DNA of 64,000 nt from Candidatus Babelota bacterium (GTDB taxonomy: Bacteria; Babelota; Babeliae; Babelales; Vermiphilaceae), in assembly GCA_029262575.1 (NCBI GenBank), contig JAJCZC010000018.1, forward strand, positions 1-64,000. The letters are read 5' to 3'. The notes under the pieces are model-generated. The model was given only the letters and a program-made list of their open reading frames with translations, was not told where the DNA came from and did not search any database. Positions within the stretch are counted from its first letter, which is position 1, and each line of letters opens with the position of its first letter. Positions 1-8,804 of this stretch are shown here, in pieces. Made by a program: the position numbers and the translations under genes.

Positions 1-1
1 A

Positions 2-301
2 CTATCACCAAGCACTTTAGGACTAGATAATCAAGGCATTGCCGAAGTGCAAGTTCCTACACGATTATATTATCCATTTAATTGGGATACAGTTAGCTCT
101 ATACGTTTAAGCTTGTGGCAACCATCTGGAAAAAGATTAGCTGGCATCATGATCAAACAAGGGACTATGCTTAATGCGCTGAAAAGCATAGCAAACAAAG
201 GCAACATACCAACTCTCCGCATTACCTATAATCCAGAAGCGCAAAATAAAGTTGATGTAAAAATTTCTGAAGAATCTTTAGAACGCACATTTATGGAATA
301 A
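2..301 (+). CDS. C-terminal end of an unknown protein (partial, cut by window edge)
   Basis: The reading frame is open from the first complete codon of the window to the TAA at 299-301, so this is the 3' end of a longer gene. A GTG at position 47 is in frame, but there is no ribosome-binding site before it, and the frame continues upstream without a stop. The roughly 99 visible residues show no motif I recognise. They have alternating hydrophobic and polar stretches (LYYPFNWDTVSSIRLSLW), compatible with a beta-rich or secreted domain. Function unknown; only the gene's presence and its end are secure. Confidence 0.6.
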   Translation, partial: LSPSTLGLDNQGIAEVQVPTRLYYPFNWDTVSSIRLSLWQPSGKRLAGIMIKQGTMLNALKSIANKGNIPTLRITYNPEAQNKVDVKISEESLERTFME

Positions 302-336
302 AATAATTAACTCTAAATCAAAAAAAGAGAAACAAA

Positions 337-444
337 ATGAAAAAACAATTAATGTTTCCTTGCATTTATTTCCCACAATTTAACAACATAAAACAAGAAG
401 ACGTTAACAAGAGAAGAGGACAATATAAAATAAAAGGGTGCTAA
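337..444 (+). CDS. Possible 35-residue small protein
   Basis: A short frame starts at ATG 337 after a purine-rich AAAAAGAGAAA stretch. It ends at TAA 442-444, three bases before the ATG of the next gene. It begins MKKQLMFPCIYFP and ends in a basic tail. It could be a leader peptide coupled to the following gene, the stub of a decayed secreted protein, or chance. Nothing identifies a function. Confidence 0.25.
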   Translation: MKKQLMFPCIYFPQFNNIKQEDVNKRRGQYKIKGC

Positions 445-447
445 ATA

Positions 448-900
448 ATGAAGAATATAAAACATTACGGTGTAGCAATGTTATTAATGGCTTATGGAGC
501 ATCGCTCAAGGCAGATGTTAGCAGTGCATTAAAAAAAGGCATAGCCGCCAGCCAAAGCAGCGATCAACTTCTTAATGCTGCGCATAGAGGTGATGTACGG
601 CAAGCTATGCAGGCTATCCGAAAAGGCGCTATTCTTGAGGTAGCTCATGATGGAAAGGTAGATGCATTTGATATTGCTTTAGAGAAAAGTTTTGAACTGA
701 AACCTGATGAATACGGAAGCCCTACAGTGAGCAAACTAAACAATCGCTATGTACAAGTAGCTAAAGTTATCGCCCCACAGGTTGGAGATATGGATAGACG
801 ACTGGCAAAATTCCAAAATTTGCTATATGAAGATGATGATGTCACTGACCAGGCAATTAACTTTTTCCAATCGCTTAAAATGATACATAGCGCGCAATAA
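448..900 (+). CDS. Small secreted protein, weakly ankyrin-like
   Basis: The 150-residue product starts with a clear Sec signal peptide (MKNIKHYGVAMLLMAYGASLKA), probably cut after residue 22, and has no later membrane segment. Residues 40-80 (LLNAAHRGDVRQAMQAIRKG) resemble one degenerate ankyrin repeat: an A-x-x-G-D turn followed by a second helix. The rest is helical and acidic, with an EDDDV patch near the end. Secreted single- or few-repeat ankyrin proteins fit an intracellular lifestyle, but no target can be named. A good rho-independent terminator follows at 930-966, so this is the last gene of its unit. Confidence 0.7.
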   Translation: MKNIKHYGVAMLLMAYGASLKADVSSALKKGIAASQSSDQLLNAAHRGDVRQAMQAIRKGAILEVAHDGKVDAFDIALEKSFELKPDEYGSPTVSKLNNRYVQVAKVIAPQVGDMDRRLAKFQNLLYEDDDVTDQAINFFQSLKMIHSAQ

Positions 901-929
901 CAAACAACTGATTGAAATCAGCATTTATC

Positions 930-966
930 TTGGGCAGATAACATCGATCTGCTCAAAATTTTTTTT
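930..966 (+). terminator. Rho-independent terminator
   Basis: A 10-bp stem (TTGGGCAGAT with ATCTGCTCAA, one G-T pair) closes a 7-base loop and is followed by a run of T. It lies 30 bases after the stop of the small secreted protein gene. Confidence 0.75.
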
Positions 967-1034
967 GACGCATTTACAAATCAACTGACCATCGCTACCA
1001 TAAGAAGAAAACCTTTTATTAAAGATGCTTGAAT

Positions 1035-1823
1035 ATGAACATTAAAAATCTTCTCTTATGTTGCGCTCTACACATAACATTATCAATAAACGCTTTAGTG
1101 ATTACCACAGGCGTACCCAAATCTGGTGCCACTACATTGCTTGCTACAACCTTAAAAGAACTTTTGCAAGCAAAACAATCAGTACCAATTAAAGGCGACA
1201 TGAAACTTAATGAAAAACAGATGCAACGCAATAATTTGCTTATAGGCACACCAATTTGCAATGAACACAATATTGCGTTAGTTAAAAAATATAATGCAAA
1301 AATTATCCATATCATTCGCGATCCACGAGATTTAATTGCTGCAATGGCAGAAAAAATATACACATATCGTAAACTTATTTCAGGTGCACGCAACAAAAAC
1401 CGCAATCAAATTATCACCGAACTGATAACACAGGGATCAGCATTTTATACCTATTTATATTCATTTGACGAAGTGCAAAACGTACAAGGTATTAATGACT
1501 TATATGCATTTTGGCTACCATGGATAGATCATCCAAACACACTCACCGTGCGATTTGAAGAACTCTCTGGTGCACAAGGCCAACAAGCACAACAACAAAC
1601 CATAAGCAACATTGCACAATTTCTAAACATTGCATGCGATGCACAAAGAACAAATAAAGTTGCTGAAAAACTACAAAGTGGCGGCCTATTTGGCCTGTTC
1701 AAGAAAAAACCATCGGTTGGCAAATGGCAAAAAGCATACAACGCACAACACAAAACATTGTGCAAACAAATTGCTGGTCAACTGATTATTGATCTTGACT
1801 ATGCAGCAAACAACAATTGGTAA
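1035..1823 (+). CDS. Secreted sulfotransferase
   Basis: This is a PAPS-dependent sulfotransferase-like protein of about 262 residues. ATG 1035 is preferred to the TTG six bases upstream. The N-terminus (MNIKNLLLCCALHITLSINA) is a signal peptide. It is followed directly by the 5'-phosphosulfate-binding loop GVPKSGATTLL, then the 3'-phosphate-binding strand IIHIIRDPRDLIAAM, and near the end the family's GxxGxWK-type motif as PSVGKWQKAY with a terminal DLDYAANNNW. The tail matches the sulfotransferases at 11953 and 16226. It should transfer sulfate from PAPS to a glycan hydroxyl outside the cytoplasm; the acceptor is unknown. The FkbM methyltransferase gene follows almost without a gap. Confidence 0.82.
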   Translation: MNIKNLLLCCALHITLSINALVITTGVPKSGATTLLATTLKELLQAKQSVPIKGDMKLNEKQMQRNNLLIGTPICNEHNIALVKKYNAKIIHIIRDPRDLIAAMAEKIYTYRKLISGARNKNRNQIITELITQGSAFYTYLYSFDEVQNVQGINDLYAFWLPWIDHPNTLTVRFEELSGAQGQQAQQQTISNIAQFLNIACDAQRTNKVAEKLQSGGLFGLFKKKPSVGKWQKAYNAQHKTLCKQIAGQLIIDLDYAANNNW

Positions 1824-1834
1824 GCACTGTCCGT

Positions 1835-2500
1835 ATGCTACAATTAAAAACACACAATTTATTCAAACAACTGGAAAAAATCATACCCGATAACATAACC
1901 ATCCTTGAAGGTGGCGCATTTCGTGGCCATGACACTATCGCCATGGCACAAACTTGGCCGAATAGCAAGATATACACATTCGAACCAGTGCCCGAACTAT
2001 TTGCCGTATTAAAAGATAGCACCGCACAATTTGATAACATTCACTGTTTCAATCTTGCACTAAGCAATAAAAATGGCACCGCACAATTTTGGCCTTCAGA
2101 AAACCCAAAAAGAAATGGCATCCATTCACAAGCAGGTTCGCTTTTACAACCCAAAGAACGGCTAAAATGGTCAAACATTAAATTCAACGAGTCCTTTGAA
2201 GTGCAAACAATAACGCTCGATTCATGGGCAAAACAAAACAACATTGGGCATATAGACTTTCTTTGGCTCGATCTACAAGGTTTTGAACTACCCGTGATGC
2301 AGTCTGCGCCAAACATTATGCAACAGGTGAAATACCTTTACACCGAGGTCCACTTTATCGAAGCCTATGCTGGGCAAAAACAACATCAAGAGGTTATTGC
2401 ATGGATCGAAGATCAAGGATTTGCAATGATTGGCAAAGATTACGAGAATACTTCAAGTTGGTTTTTCGGCAATGTGCTGTTTAAAAGGATAGTTAAATGA
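1835..2500 (+). CDS. FkbM family methyltransferase
   Basis: This is a class I SAM-dependent methyltransferase of the FkbM type, about 221 residues. The SAM-binding motif I appears as ILEGGAFRGHDTIAM near the start, followed by IYTFEPVPELF, where the acidic residue follows strand 2. The family's late motif is IDFLWLDLQGFELPVM. The start could be TTG 1817, overlapping the previous stop, or ATG 1835. Neither has a good ribosome-binding site, so translation is probably coupled to the sulfotransferase gene. Unlike most neighbours it has no signal peptide. FkbM enzymes O-methylate sugars or natural products, so this one is probably a glycan methyltransferase. A decayed copy of its 3' end lies at about 6150-6260. 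Confidence 0.82.
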   Translation: MLQLKTHNLFKQLEKIIPDNITILEGGAFRGHDTIAMAQTWPNSKIYTFEPVPELFAVLKDSTAQFDNIHCFNLALSNKNGTAQFWPSENPKRNGIHSQAGSLLQPKERLKWSNIKFNESFEVQTITLDSWAKQNNIGHIDFLWLDLQGFELPVMQSAPNIMQQVKYLYTEVHFIEAYAGQKQHQEVIAWIEDQGFAMIGKDYENTSSWFFGNVLFKRIVK

Positions 2501-2564
2501 TAGACATTAACATATATATAATACAAACAGGCGACTGTTTAAAGCAAAGAAAATCACCTTAAAA

Positions 2565-5288
2565 ATGAATAATAAAAACGCCTTTTATCAATCTAATCCC
2601 AGGCTTTCGCCAAAAGGTCATCTCTATCTATCTGAAGCGCAAATCACAAACATAAAAAAATGTGATAAAGCATCAGAAGAATATATATTGGCCTCTACTT
2701 TTATAAAAAATTATGCTCTTGGAGTCTTATATCTAAGCCTCAAATCAACACCTAAAAAACTATCTAAATCTCTTTCTTTTTGGCGCGCTATTGCACATCT
2801 GTTTATGCATAAAATACAGCTGTTAACAAAATTTGAAGACGTGACAGATCTTACTATTCCATGCCCTCCCGAAAAACAGTTGCAGGAATATGTTGATCAG
2901 GCTCCGTTCTTTCAAGGGTCTGAATACTTAAATCAAGACGTACTTAAGAGTATATGGAAGAATATAAATCGAGCATATATAGGAGAGGCCGAAAAGTACA
3001 ATATGCAAGTGCCCGAGATGCTTAAAGCCCACAAAAGCAATTGGCATTTAGTTGGTCAAATTTGCTTTCATTTGGCAGAAAACAAAAGCAATTCACATTT
3101 GCCCTTTGCGTTTATAGCAACCTTTTCGCCTGAATCGACCCAACTTCAGCCAAAGCATCTGCCATTAAATCATGCCCTATCTATGTATGCTCAAGAAAAA
3201 AACAATGATAAGCTGCTATTACTACTCAAACCAATCTATCAAGCTGCAAAAAAAAGCTCATTCCTAAAAGAACTGATTGATTCCGGACGCATATTCAAAC
3301 CAAACTATTGGACAGCCACAGACGCTTATGAATTTTTGAAGGATATCTGCATTTTTGAAAACTCAAACATAGTTATACGCGTGCCAAATTGGTGGAATCC
3401 TAAGAATACACCTAAGCCTAAAATCAAGATAACGCTCAATCAAATAAACCAAGGACAGCTCGGATTTAATGAACTTGTTAATTTCAACATTAATCAATCA
3501 CTGCCCGATGGGACTGCATTAAGCACAAAAGACTGGCAATACATTACGCAATCAAAGGAATCACTCATAAAAGTTAAAGGGCAATGGGTTGAGGTCGATC
3601 ATGAGAAAATCAATATGGTGCTCGACCACTGGAAAATGCTCCAAAGCAAAGTTAAAAATGGTCTTTCCTTCACCAAGGCCATGCAGCTGCTTTCAGGGAT
3701 GCCCTTATCAACAAGCCTTGAAGACAATATAGACATCTACGAGTGGTCATATGTGCATGCTGAAAAAACGTTAACTGAAAAAAGGGATGCTATGCTCAAT
3801 CCAGCGCTCATAGAGAATCCACAAATCATTCAAGTATTGGCACAAACCTTACAAGCTACATTGCGGCCATACCAAGAAAAAGGGGTAGAATGGCTTTACC
3901 TCCTTTATAGCCTCAAACTTGGTGGGTGCCTAGCCGATGATATGGGACTAGGTAAAACAATGCAGCTTTTAGCTCTTTTTTTGATTATTAAAAGTGAAAA
4001 GCAACGTAAAAAGGGTCCTCACCTATTAATCGTTCCGGCATCACTGCTAAGCAATTGGCAACAAGAAATCAGCCGATTCGCACCAAGCTTATATACAATA
4101 TTTTTACACCCCCAATTCATGCAAGTAAAAAACATAACGGAAAGTGACCTCATCGGAGACCTTGTTGTAACAACCTATAATTTTGCATATAATTTACCAC
4201 TACTTACTAAAACCGAATGGGATATAATTGCTCTTGATGAAGCACAAGCTATAAAAAATCCCAATGCTAAGCAAACAAAGGGTATTAAAAATCTCAAATC
4301 AAATATACGCTTTACATTAACAGGAACTCCAATCGAAAATTCACTCGGCGACATGTGGTCTCTTTTTGATTTCTTTGCTCCAGGCTTATTAGGGCCAAAT
4401 AAAATCTTCACTAACTTCATCAAGCAGGCCTCTGCAAGCAATGCAAATCCATATAAAAAATTACGCTCTCTCATTAGCCCATATATCTTGCGCCGCCTTA
4501 AAACTGATAAAAGTATTATTCAGGACCTACCAGATAAAACAGAAATAACCACCTATTGCAATCTTTCCATCAAACAAATAGCACTTTATAAACAATCTAT
4601 TGACGAGCTAAGACACATTCTTGCATCGAACAGCAATGATGCCGGAATCCAGCGCCGAGGAATTATACTCAGCTTTTTAATGCGGCTTAAGCAGATTTGT
4701 AACCATCCAGCACATTGGCTAGGATATGGCACATATGCGCCATCTGAAAGCGGAAAATTCCTACAATTAAAAGAAATATGTGAAACTATTGCTAAAAAAC
4801 AAGAAAAAGTCCTTATATTTACACAATACAGAGAAGTGATTGAGCCTATCGCAGAGTTTTTAAGCGGTATATTTAAAAGACCTGGACTCATACTCCATGG
4901 AGGAACCCCAGTCAAGAAGCGTGGAGAACTCGTTAAAGCATTTGCTCAAGAAGATGGACCACCATTTTTTGTTTTAAGCCTCAAGGCGGGTGGTACAGGG
5001 CTAACGCTTACGCAGGCATCACATGTGATCCATTTCGATCGCTGGTGGAATCCAGCCGTTGAGAATCAGGCAACCGACCGTGCATTCCGCATTGGACAAC
5101 ATAAAAATGTCATGGTACATAAATTTGTTTCCTCAGGCACTTTAGAAGAAAAAATCGACAGACTCATTCAAGAAAAAAAAATGTTATCAGACCAGCTACT
5201 TGGATCATCAAAAGAGATGCCTTTAACTGAGCTAAGTGATCAAGAGATATTGCAAATGGTATCTCTTGATATTAATAAAATAATGTAA
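2565..5288 (+). CDS. SNF2/SWI2 family DNA-dependent ATPase (helicase)
   Basis: This 907-residue protein has an uncharacterised N-terminal half and a complete SNF2 motor. The motor begins at about residue 433 (LRPYQEKGVEWLYLL), with the Walker A motif DDMGLGKT at about 458, a DEAQ box at about 557, LTGTPIENSLGDMWSLFDFF, and the C-terminal RecA lobe with GGTGLTLTQASHVIHFDRWW and the arginine-finger motif ATDRAFRIGQ. SNF2 ATPases translocate on DNA and remodel or strip bound proteins. In many bacteria this type is paired with a SWIM zinc-finger protein, and that gene follows 15 bases downstream. No signal peptide, so it acts in the bacterial cytoplasm. Very likely correct; its cellular role is unknown. 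Confidence 0.93.
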   Translation: MNNKNAFYQSNPRLSPKGHLYLSEAQITNIKKCDKASEEYILASTFIKNYALGVLYLSLKSTPKKLSKSLSFWRAIAHLFMHKIQLLTKFEDVTDLTIPCPPEKQLQEYVDQAPFFQGSEYLNQDVLKSIWKNINRAYIGEAEKYNMQVPEMLKAHKSNWHLVGQICFHLAENKSNSHLPFAFIATFSPESTQLQPKHLPLNHALSMYAQEKNNDKLLLLLKPIYQAAKKSSFLKELIDSGRIFKPNYWTATDAYEFLKDICIFENSNIVIRVPNWWNPKNTPKPKIKITLNQINQGQLGFNELVNFNINQSLPDGTALSTKDWQYITQSKESLIKVKGQWVEVDHEKINMVLDHWKMLQSKVKNGLSFTKAMQLLSGMPLSTSLEDNIDIYEWSYVHAEKTLTEKRDAMLNPALIENPQIIQVLAQTLQATLRPYQEKGVEWLYLLYSLKLGGCLADDMGLGKTMQLLALFLIIKSEKQRKKGPHLLIVPASLLSNWQQEISRFAPSLYTIFLHPQFMQVKNITESDLIGDLVVTTYNFAYNLPLLTKTEWDIIALDEAQAIKNPNAKQTKGIKNLKSNIRFTLTGTPIENSLGDMWSLFDFFAPGLLGPNKIFTNFIKQASASNANPYKKLRSLISPYILRRLKTDKSIIQDLPDKTEITTYCNLSIKQIALYKQSIDELRHILASNSNDAGIQRRGIILSFLMRLKQICNHPAHWLGYGTYAPSESGKFLQLKEICETIAKKQEKVLIFTQYREVIEPIAEFLSGIFKRPGLILHGGTPVKKRGELVKAFAQEDGPPFFVLSLKAGGTGLTLTQASHVIHFDRWWNPAVENQATDRAFRIGQHKNVMVHKFVSSGTLEEKIDRLIQEKKMLSDQLLGSSKEMPLTELSDQEILQMVSLDINKIM

Positions 5289-5303
5289 ATCAGGTAAAAA
5301 GTT

Positions 5304-6125
5304 ATGTCATTTTATGGCTACCCTAAAACAACAAGCGTTTTAGAACTTCAGAAAAAAGCCGAAAAAACGTTGAAAAAACTAAGGAAAAAGGGAAAAGAAA
5401 TTTACCCAATCACTTTATCGGGGAAAAGAAATATTGCAGTAACATTTTGGGGGAAATCTTGGTGCAAACACCTAGAAATCTATGCCGATTATAGCAATCG
5501 CCTTGCCCGTGGGCGCTCATACGTACGTCACAACGGAGTCTTGGATTTAAAGTATACCTGTAAAGGCAACATAACAGCTCTTGTTATTGGATCAAGAACA
5601 TATACTGTTGATATTAACATCAAACCAGTTAGCAAGGCGAAGTGGCAAAACATCATAAAATTTTGTTCAGGGCAGATTGGTTCAATTATTGAACTATTAC
5701 AGGGAACTTTTTCCAAAAACATTATGGACGTTATTATTGATACAAAGCAAGGCCTCCTTCCTCACAAAGATGAAGTAACCTTTACCTGCTCTTGTCCAGA
5801 TTTTGCCCACATGTGTAAACATATTATCGCGGCACTTTATGGTATTGGTGTTCGCCTTGATAATGAACCAGAACTTATATTCCGTTTACGATCTGTCAAC
5901 CATATGGAACTAATAGAAACCACTCCATCATTTGATGCCTTCACTCCTGCCGGATATGATTCTCACGAAATACTCGACAATGAACTATCCGACATTTTTG
6001 GCATAACCATAGAAACAAAAAAGATCAAAAAAATTCCCAAGCAAAAAAAGAAAAGGACTCATAAAAAAACGGCTAATAAAGCAAATTTGACTCAAAAGAA
6101 GCATACCAACCAGCCAAAATGTTAA
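5304..6125 (+). CDS. SWIM zinc-finger protein, SNF2 partner
   Basis: The 273-residue protein contains the SWIM finger CSCPDFAHMCKH (residues about 162-173), the C-x-C-x(n)-C-x-H zinc ligand set. Before it lies a conserved-looking N-terminal region (VTFWGKSWCKHLEIYADYSN) seen in bacterial SWIM proteins encoded beside SNF2 helicases. The last 35 residues are a highly basic Lys-rich tail, suited to nucleic-acid binding. The ATG lies 15 bases after the helicase stop behind a weak CAGGTA site, so the two genes are one transcription unit. The pair probably acts together on DNA; the exact role is not known. Confidence 0.85.
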   Translation: MSFYGYPKTTSVLELQKKAEKTLKKLRKKGKEIYPITLSGKRNIAVTFWGKSWCKHLEIYADYSNRLARGRSYVRHNGVLDLKYTCKGNITALVIGSRTYTVDINIKPVSKAKWQNIIKFCSGQIGSIIELLQGTFSKNIMDVIIDTKQGLLPHKDEVTFTCSCPDFAHMCKHIIAALYGIGVRLDNEPELIFRLRSVNHMELIETTPSFDAFTPAGYDSHEILDNELSDIFGITIETKKIKKIPKQKKKRTHKKTANKANLTQKKHTNQPKC

Positions 6126-6149
6126 GTAACGCTGGGTAGAAATAACAGC

Positions 6150-6259
6150 AAAAAATTATTTGCATGGGCCGAAAGTTAAGGCTTTGAAACAATCGACAAA
6201 GATTACGAGAACACGTCAAGTTGGTTTTTCGGCAATGTGTTATTTGAGCGCATTAAATA
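6150..6259 (+). pseudogene. Decayed 3' end of an FkbM methyltransferase gene
   Basis: This stretch aligns base for base with the 3' end of the FkbM gene at about 2393-2500. It shares GATTACGAGAA, then TCAAGTTGGTTTTTCGGCAA, and ends in frame with GNVLFERIK and a TAA stop. A CAA codon of the intact gene is TAA here, and the frame has no start, so it cannot be a functional gene. The intact copy and this fragment bracket the SNF2-SWIM pair. Confidence 0.8.
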
Positions 6260-6732
6260 AAGCCAAACAAATCGGTAAATACGTGGTGCCATTTATCTAA
6301 CATCTTTGTGCGAAGCTGTGCACTAAAAGCTTTAATTTTCTTTTGCATTACCACATAATCCAGTTGATTAAACTTCTCTTTTAAATCCTGCCATGAATCA
6401 AAATAGACAATAACATCTTTATATATTTCACGATACCACTCACAAAATTGAAATTCATTCAAAGTAACTTTTTTTACCGGAGCGCCTTTAGATACCAATC
6501 TTTTAGTGAATGAGGGTGAAGGCACAAAATGTACAATTCCTCTTTGTAAATTCTCAAACAATGCTAAATTTGACCAAGCATAAGGAAAATAAAGGACAGC
6601 TTTAAACTTTTTTAATTCGCCAGGTCCATTATAAAATCCACTATAAACTGGAATATCCAACTGCTGACACATATTTTGTGCATAGTCTAATTGATTTTGT
6701 TGCAACCTTGGATAGATAAATATAGAGAAGCA
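6253..6732 (-). pseudogene. Truncated glycosyltransferase-like gene (C-terminal part only)
   Basis: The frame is open from just after an in-frame TAG at about 6733 and encodes about 158 residues. It starts in mid-protein with CFSIFIYPRLQQNQLDYAQN; a TTG at 6705 has no ribosome-binding site. The sequence looks like the second domain of a GT-B glycosyltransferase: a strand-rich stretch (AVLYFPYAWSNLALFENLQ) with the 'E-N-x-x-R-G-I-V' nucleotide-binding style, then a helical end. I do not recognise the exact family. There is no signal peptide, although nearly all neighbours have one, which supports loss of the 5' half. It could still be expressed as a short protein. Confidence 0.5.
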
Positions 6733-6838
6733 CTAAACAATATCATCGACACCCTCGATCGGTCATACCCATTGACAACATTACAATACTCACCTAAGAT
6801 GGCAAATTATTAATCCCCTAAAAAAAAGGAACTCTTAT

Positions 6839-7804
6839 ATGAATAAAACCTTTAAATTAAGTTTAATATTATTTTTGCATCTAATAACACAAGCCAACAA
6901 CTTTGAGCTGACATGGCGAGACATGCAAAAATGCTACACCTTACTTCGCAAAGAAACCAATGGAACGGATACTCCAAAAAAAATGCTTTATCATCCGCAA
7001 TGGCAAAATTTTGCCCTAAAAATTGACAACTTAATTAACGGGAAACCCAACAAACATTTTTTAAAAAATCCTACCATAGCAGGAACCATGGTTAGATCTG
7101 GAATGAATATAGGCCAAACCTATGAAACCTGCTTTCTCAATCAATGCATCAGAGCTGAAACAAGACTATTGCTTAAAAAATTCAACGAGCCCTCTCATCT
7201 AGGTCTTCCCAAGGAGTGCCGTGAGTGGCAATGCAGCTCCAATACCCTAGGACAACTATTCTATGCCGGACGCATTCTTGAGCGTATGGACCATAATAAC
7301 ATTGATTCTATAATAGAACTTGGCGCAGGCTTTGGAGCTCTTGCACATATTTTCAAATCAGCTGTTCCAAATATTAATTATTATATTATTGACTTGCCGG
7401 AGCTTTTGGCTATTCAATATCTATATTTAAACGTCTCAATGCCTGATGAAGACATTCATATCCACACACAAATTAACTCACCTGACCTCGCTAAAAAAGG
7501 CATTCATCTCATCCCTATACATGTAGCCCATAAACTAAATCTTGATACCAGCATATTTATATCTAATTTTGCTCTTTCTGAAGCCACTTACTACGTTCAA
7601 GAACTAGTTGCCCAAAAAAAGTTTTTCAATGCCTCCATGGTATATTTAACAGGACAACTTGAAGGTTGGGGAAAATTTGGATTTGAAGTTGAGGATCAAG
7701 TATTCAGTGCAGTTCGCCAACAATTCGATCAGGTAACATGCCAGCCATTCCATCTACTTCTTTCATCATTAAAATCATACGAGATAATCGCAACAAAAAT
7801 GTAA
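6839..7804 (+). CDS. Secreted putative sugar O-methyltransferase
   Basis: The 321-residue protein starts at ATG 6839 behind AAAAAAAGGA. A signal peptide (MNKTFKLSLILFLHLITQA) comes first. The body resembles the 'putative sugar O-methyltransferase' family found in surface-glycan loci: MVRSGMNIGQTYETCFLNQ leads into the SAM-binding motif IIELGAGFGALAHIF at about residue 158 and then INYYIIDLPELLAIQYLYL. The last domain holds a strand-turn typical of class I methyltransferases. It probably methylates a sugar hydroxyl outside the cytoplasm, which would require SAM there. A strong hairpin separates it from the convergent GT32 gene. Confidence 0.75.
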   Translation: MNKTFKLSLILFLHLITQANNFELTWRDMQKCYTLLRKETNGTDTPKKMLYHPQWQNFALKIDNLINGKPNKHFLKNPTIAGTMVRSGMNIGQTYETCFLNQCIRAETRLLLKKFNEPSHLGLPKECREWQCSSNTLGQLFYAGRILERMDHNNIDSIIELGAGFGALAHIFKSAVPNINYYIIDLPELLAIQYLYLNVSMPDEDIHIHTQINSPDLAKKGIHLIPIHVAHKLNLDTSIFISNFALSEATYYVQELVAQKKFFNASMVYLTGQLEGWGKFGFEVEDQVFSAVRQQFDQVTCQPFHLLLSSLKSYEIIATKM

Positions 7805-7810
7805 TTATGA

Positions 7811-7854
7811 TACCGGGCATCAGACAATTGTCGATGCCCGGTAATCTATTTTTT
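7811..7854. terminator. Terminator hairpin shared by convergent genes
   Basis: An 11-bp perfect stem (TACCGGGCATC with GATGCCCGGTA), extended by the inner palindrome GACAATTGTC, lies between the convergent methyltransferase and GT32 genes. A T-rich tract follows it on the plus strand. Confidence 0.7.
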
Positions 7855-8778
7855 CCAAGAAACCTTCCAGTGATGGATTGCAAAGCTCTCTGGCCTTACC
7901 CACGTTTTAGCCTTCTGTACATTTTTACGAAAATGATGGGGCCAAGGATAAAAGAATGTTACTGGAAAAGGAACAACTAAATCTGAATCATTAATTTGAG
8001 CTCTAAAAAAACATTCTGTAAAATAATGTGGACCTGAATAAGTTAAACTATCGCGTGTATGACGCCGATTTTTTAGATGATCAATCGATTGCCTCATAAT
8101 ATCATGCTGAGCAACTGAAGCGATTAATCCATTATATAGAACAAACTCTTTTGTATGAGAAATGCCTGTATAAAAATCACAACAATAATGGAATTCATCA
8201 AATGGCATCAAGCACTCGAAATCAGTATCGACATATAACCCTCCAATATTATATAAAATCTCATAGCGGATTATGTCAGATTTTTCACCATAATTTTTTG
8301 CAACTTTCCTATAAGCATGCATATTTTCAAAATGAAGATTTTCCATATGCACTTGAACAAATTGCTCTCTATCTGGCCTCTTTAAATACTCTTGTAATTC
8401 TTGAAAGCTCTGCAAAACTACAGTTCCATATTCACTTTCTGGATGATCTGCCCACAAAACAAAGGTCCAATCTGAGTGTTGATCAATCCAAGTTTGACGA
8501 AAATGCTGAGCATATTTCGGCAGTGAACTACCGAGCCATACATGATGTATAATCTTTGGAATACGAACAGCATCTGCATATTGTAACGTTTGCAAAACAT
8601 GCTTTTCATATAGCCTTTGCGCTTTTTGCCAACGAACATCTCGCATTGTAAAGGAAATATCATGGTCCGGGTGCGTATTCATACTGTGCTGAAAATCAAC
8701 ATGCATATCATGCAAATCAATTTTTCCAGCATGTAAAGACACATTCGAGAATAACAAGAGCATCAAAACTAAATACAT
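7846..8778 (-). CDS. Secreted GT32-type glycosyltransferase (copy 1)
   Basis: The 310-residue protein begins at ATG 8778; a GTG three bases upstream is also in frame. A signal peptide MYLVLMLLLFSNVSLHA precedes the GT32 signature IPKIIHHVWLGSSLP. The 'DXD sugar-binding region' follows: GEKSDIIRYEILYNIGG, then LYVDTDFECL with the metal and nucleotide-sugar ligand DTD, and later SGPHYFTECFF and AIHHWKVSW. GT32 enzymes transfer hexoses (mannose, galactose, N-acetylglucosamine) with retention. Export implies a nucleotide-sugar pool beyond the inner membrane. Three full paralogues (24737, 32744, 33662) and one fragment lie in this window. Confidence 0.85.
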   Translation of the reverse strand: MYLVLMLLLFSNVSLHAGKIDLHDMHVDFQHSMNTHPDHDISFTMRDVRWQKAQRLYEKHVLQTLQYADAVRIPKIIHHVWLGSSLPKYAQHFRQTWIDQHSDWTFVLWADHPESEYGTVVLQSFQELQEYLKRPDREQFVQVHMENLHFENMHAYRKVAKNYGEKSDIIRYEILYNIGGLYVDTDFECLMPFDEFHYCCDFYTGISHTKEFVLYNGLIASVAQHDIMRQSIDHLKNRRHTRDSLTYSGPHYFTECFFRAQINDSDLVVPFPVTFFYPWPHHFRKNVQKAKTWVRPESFAIHHWKVSWKK

Positions 8779-8804
8779 CACATTAACCTTTTAAATTTAA
8801 ACTA

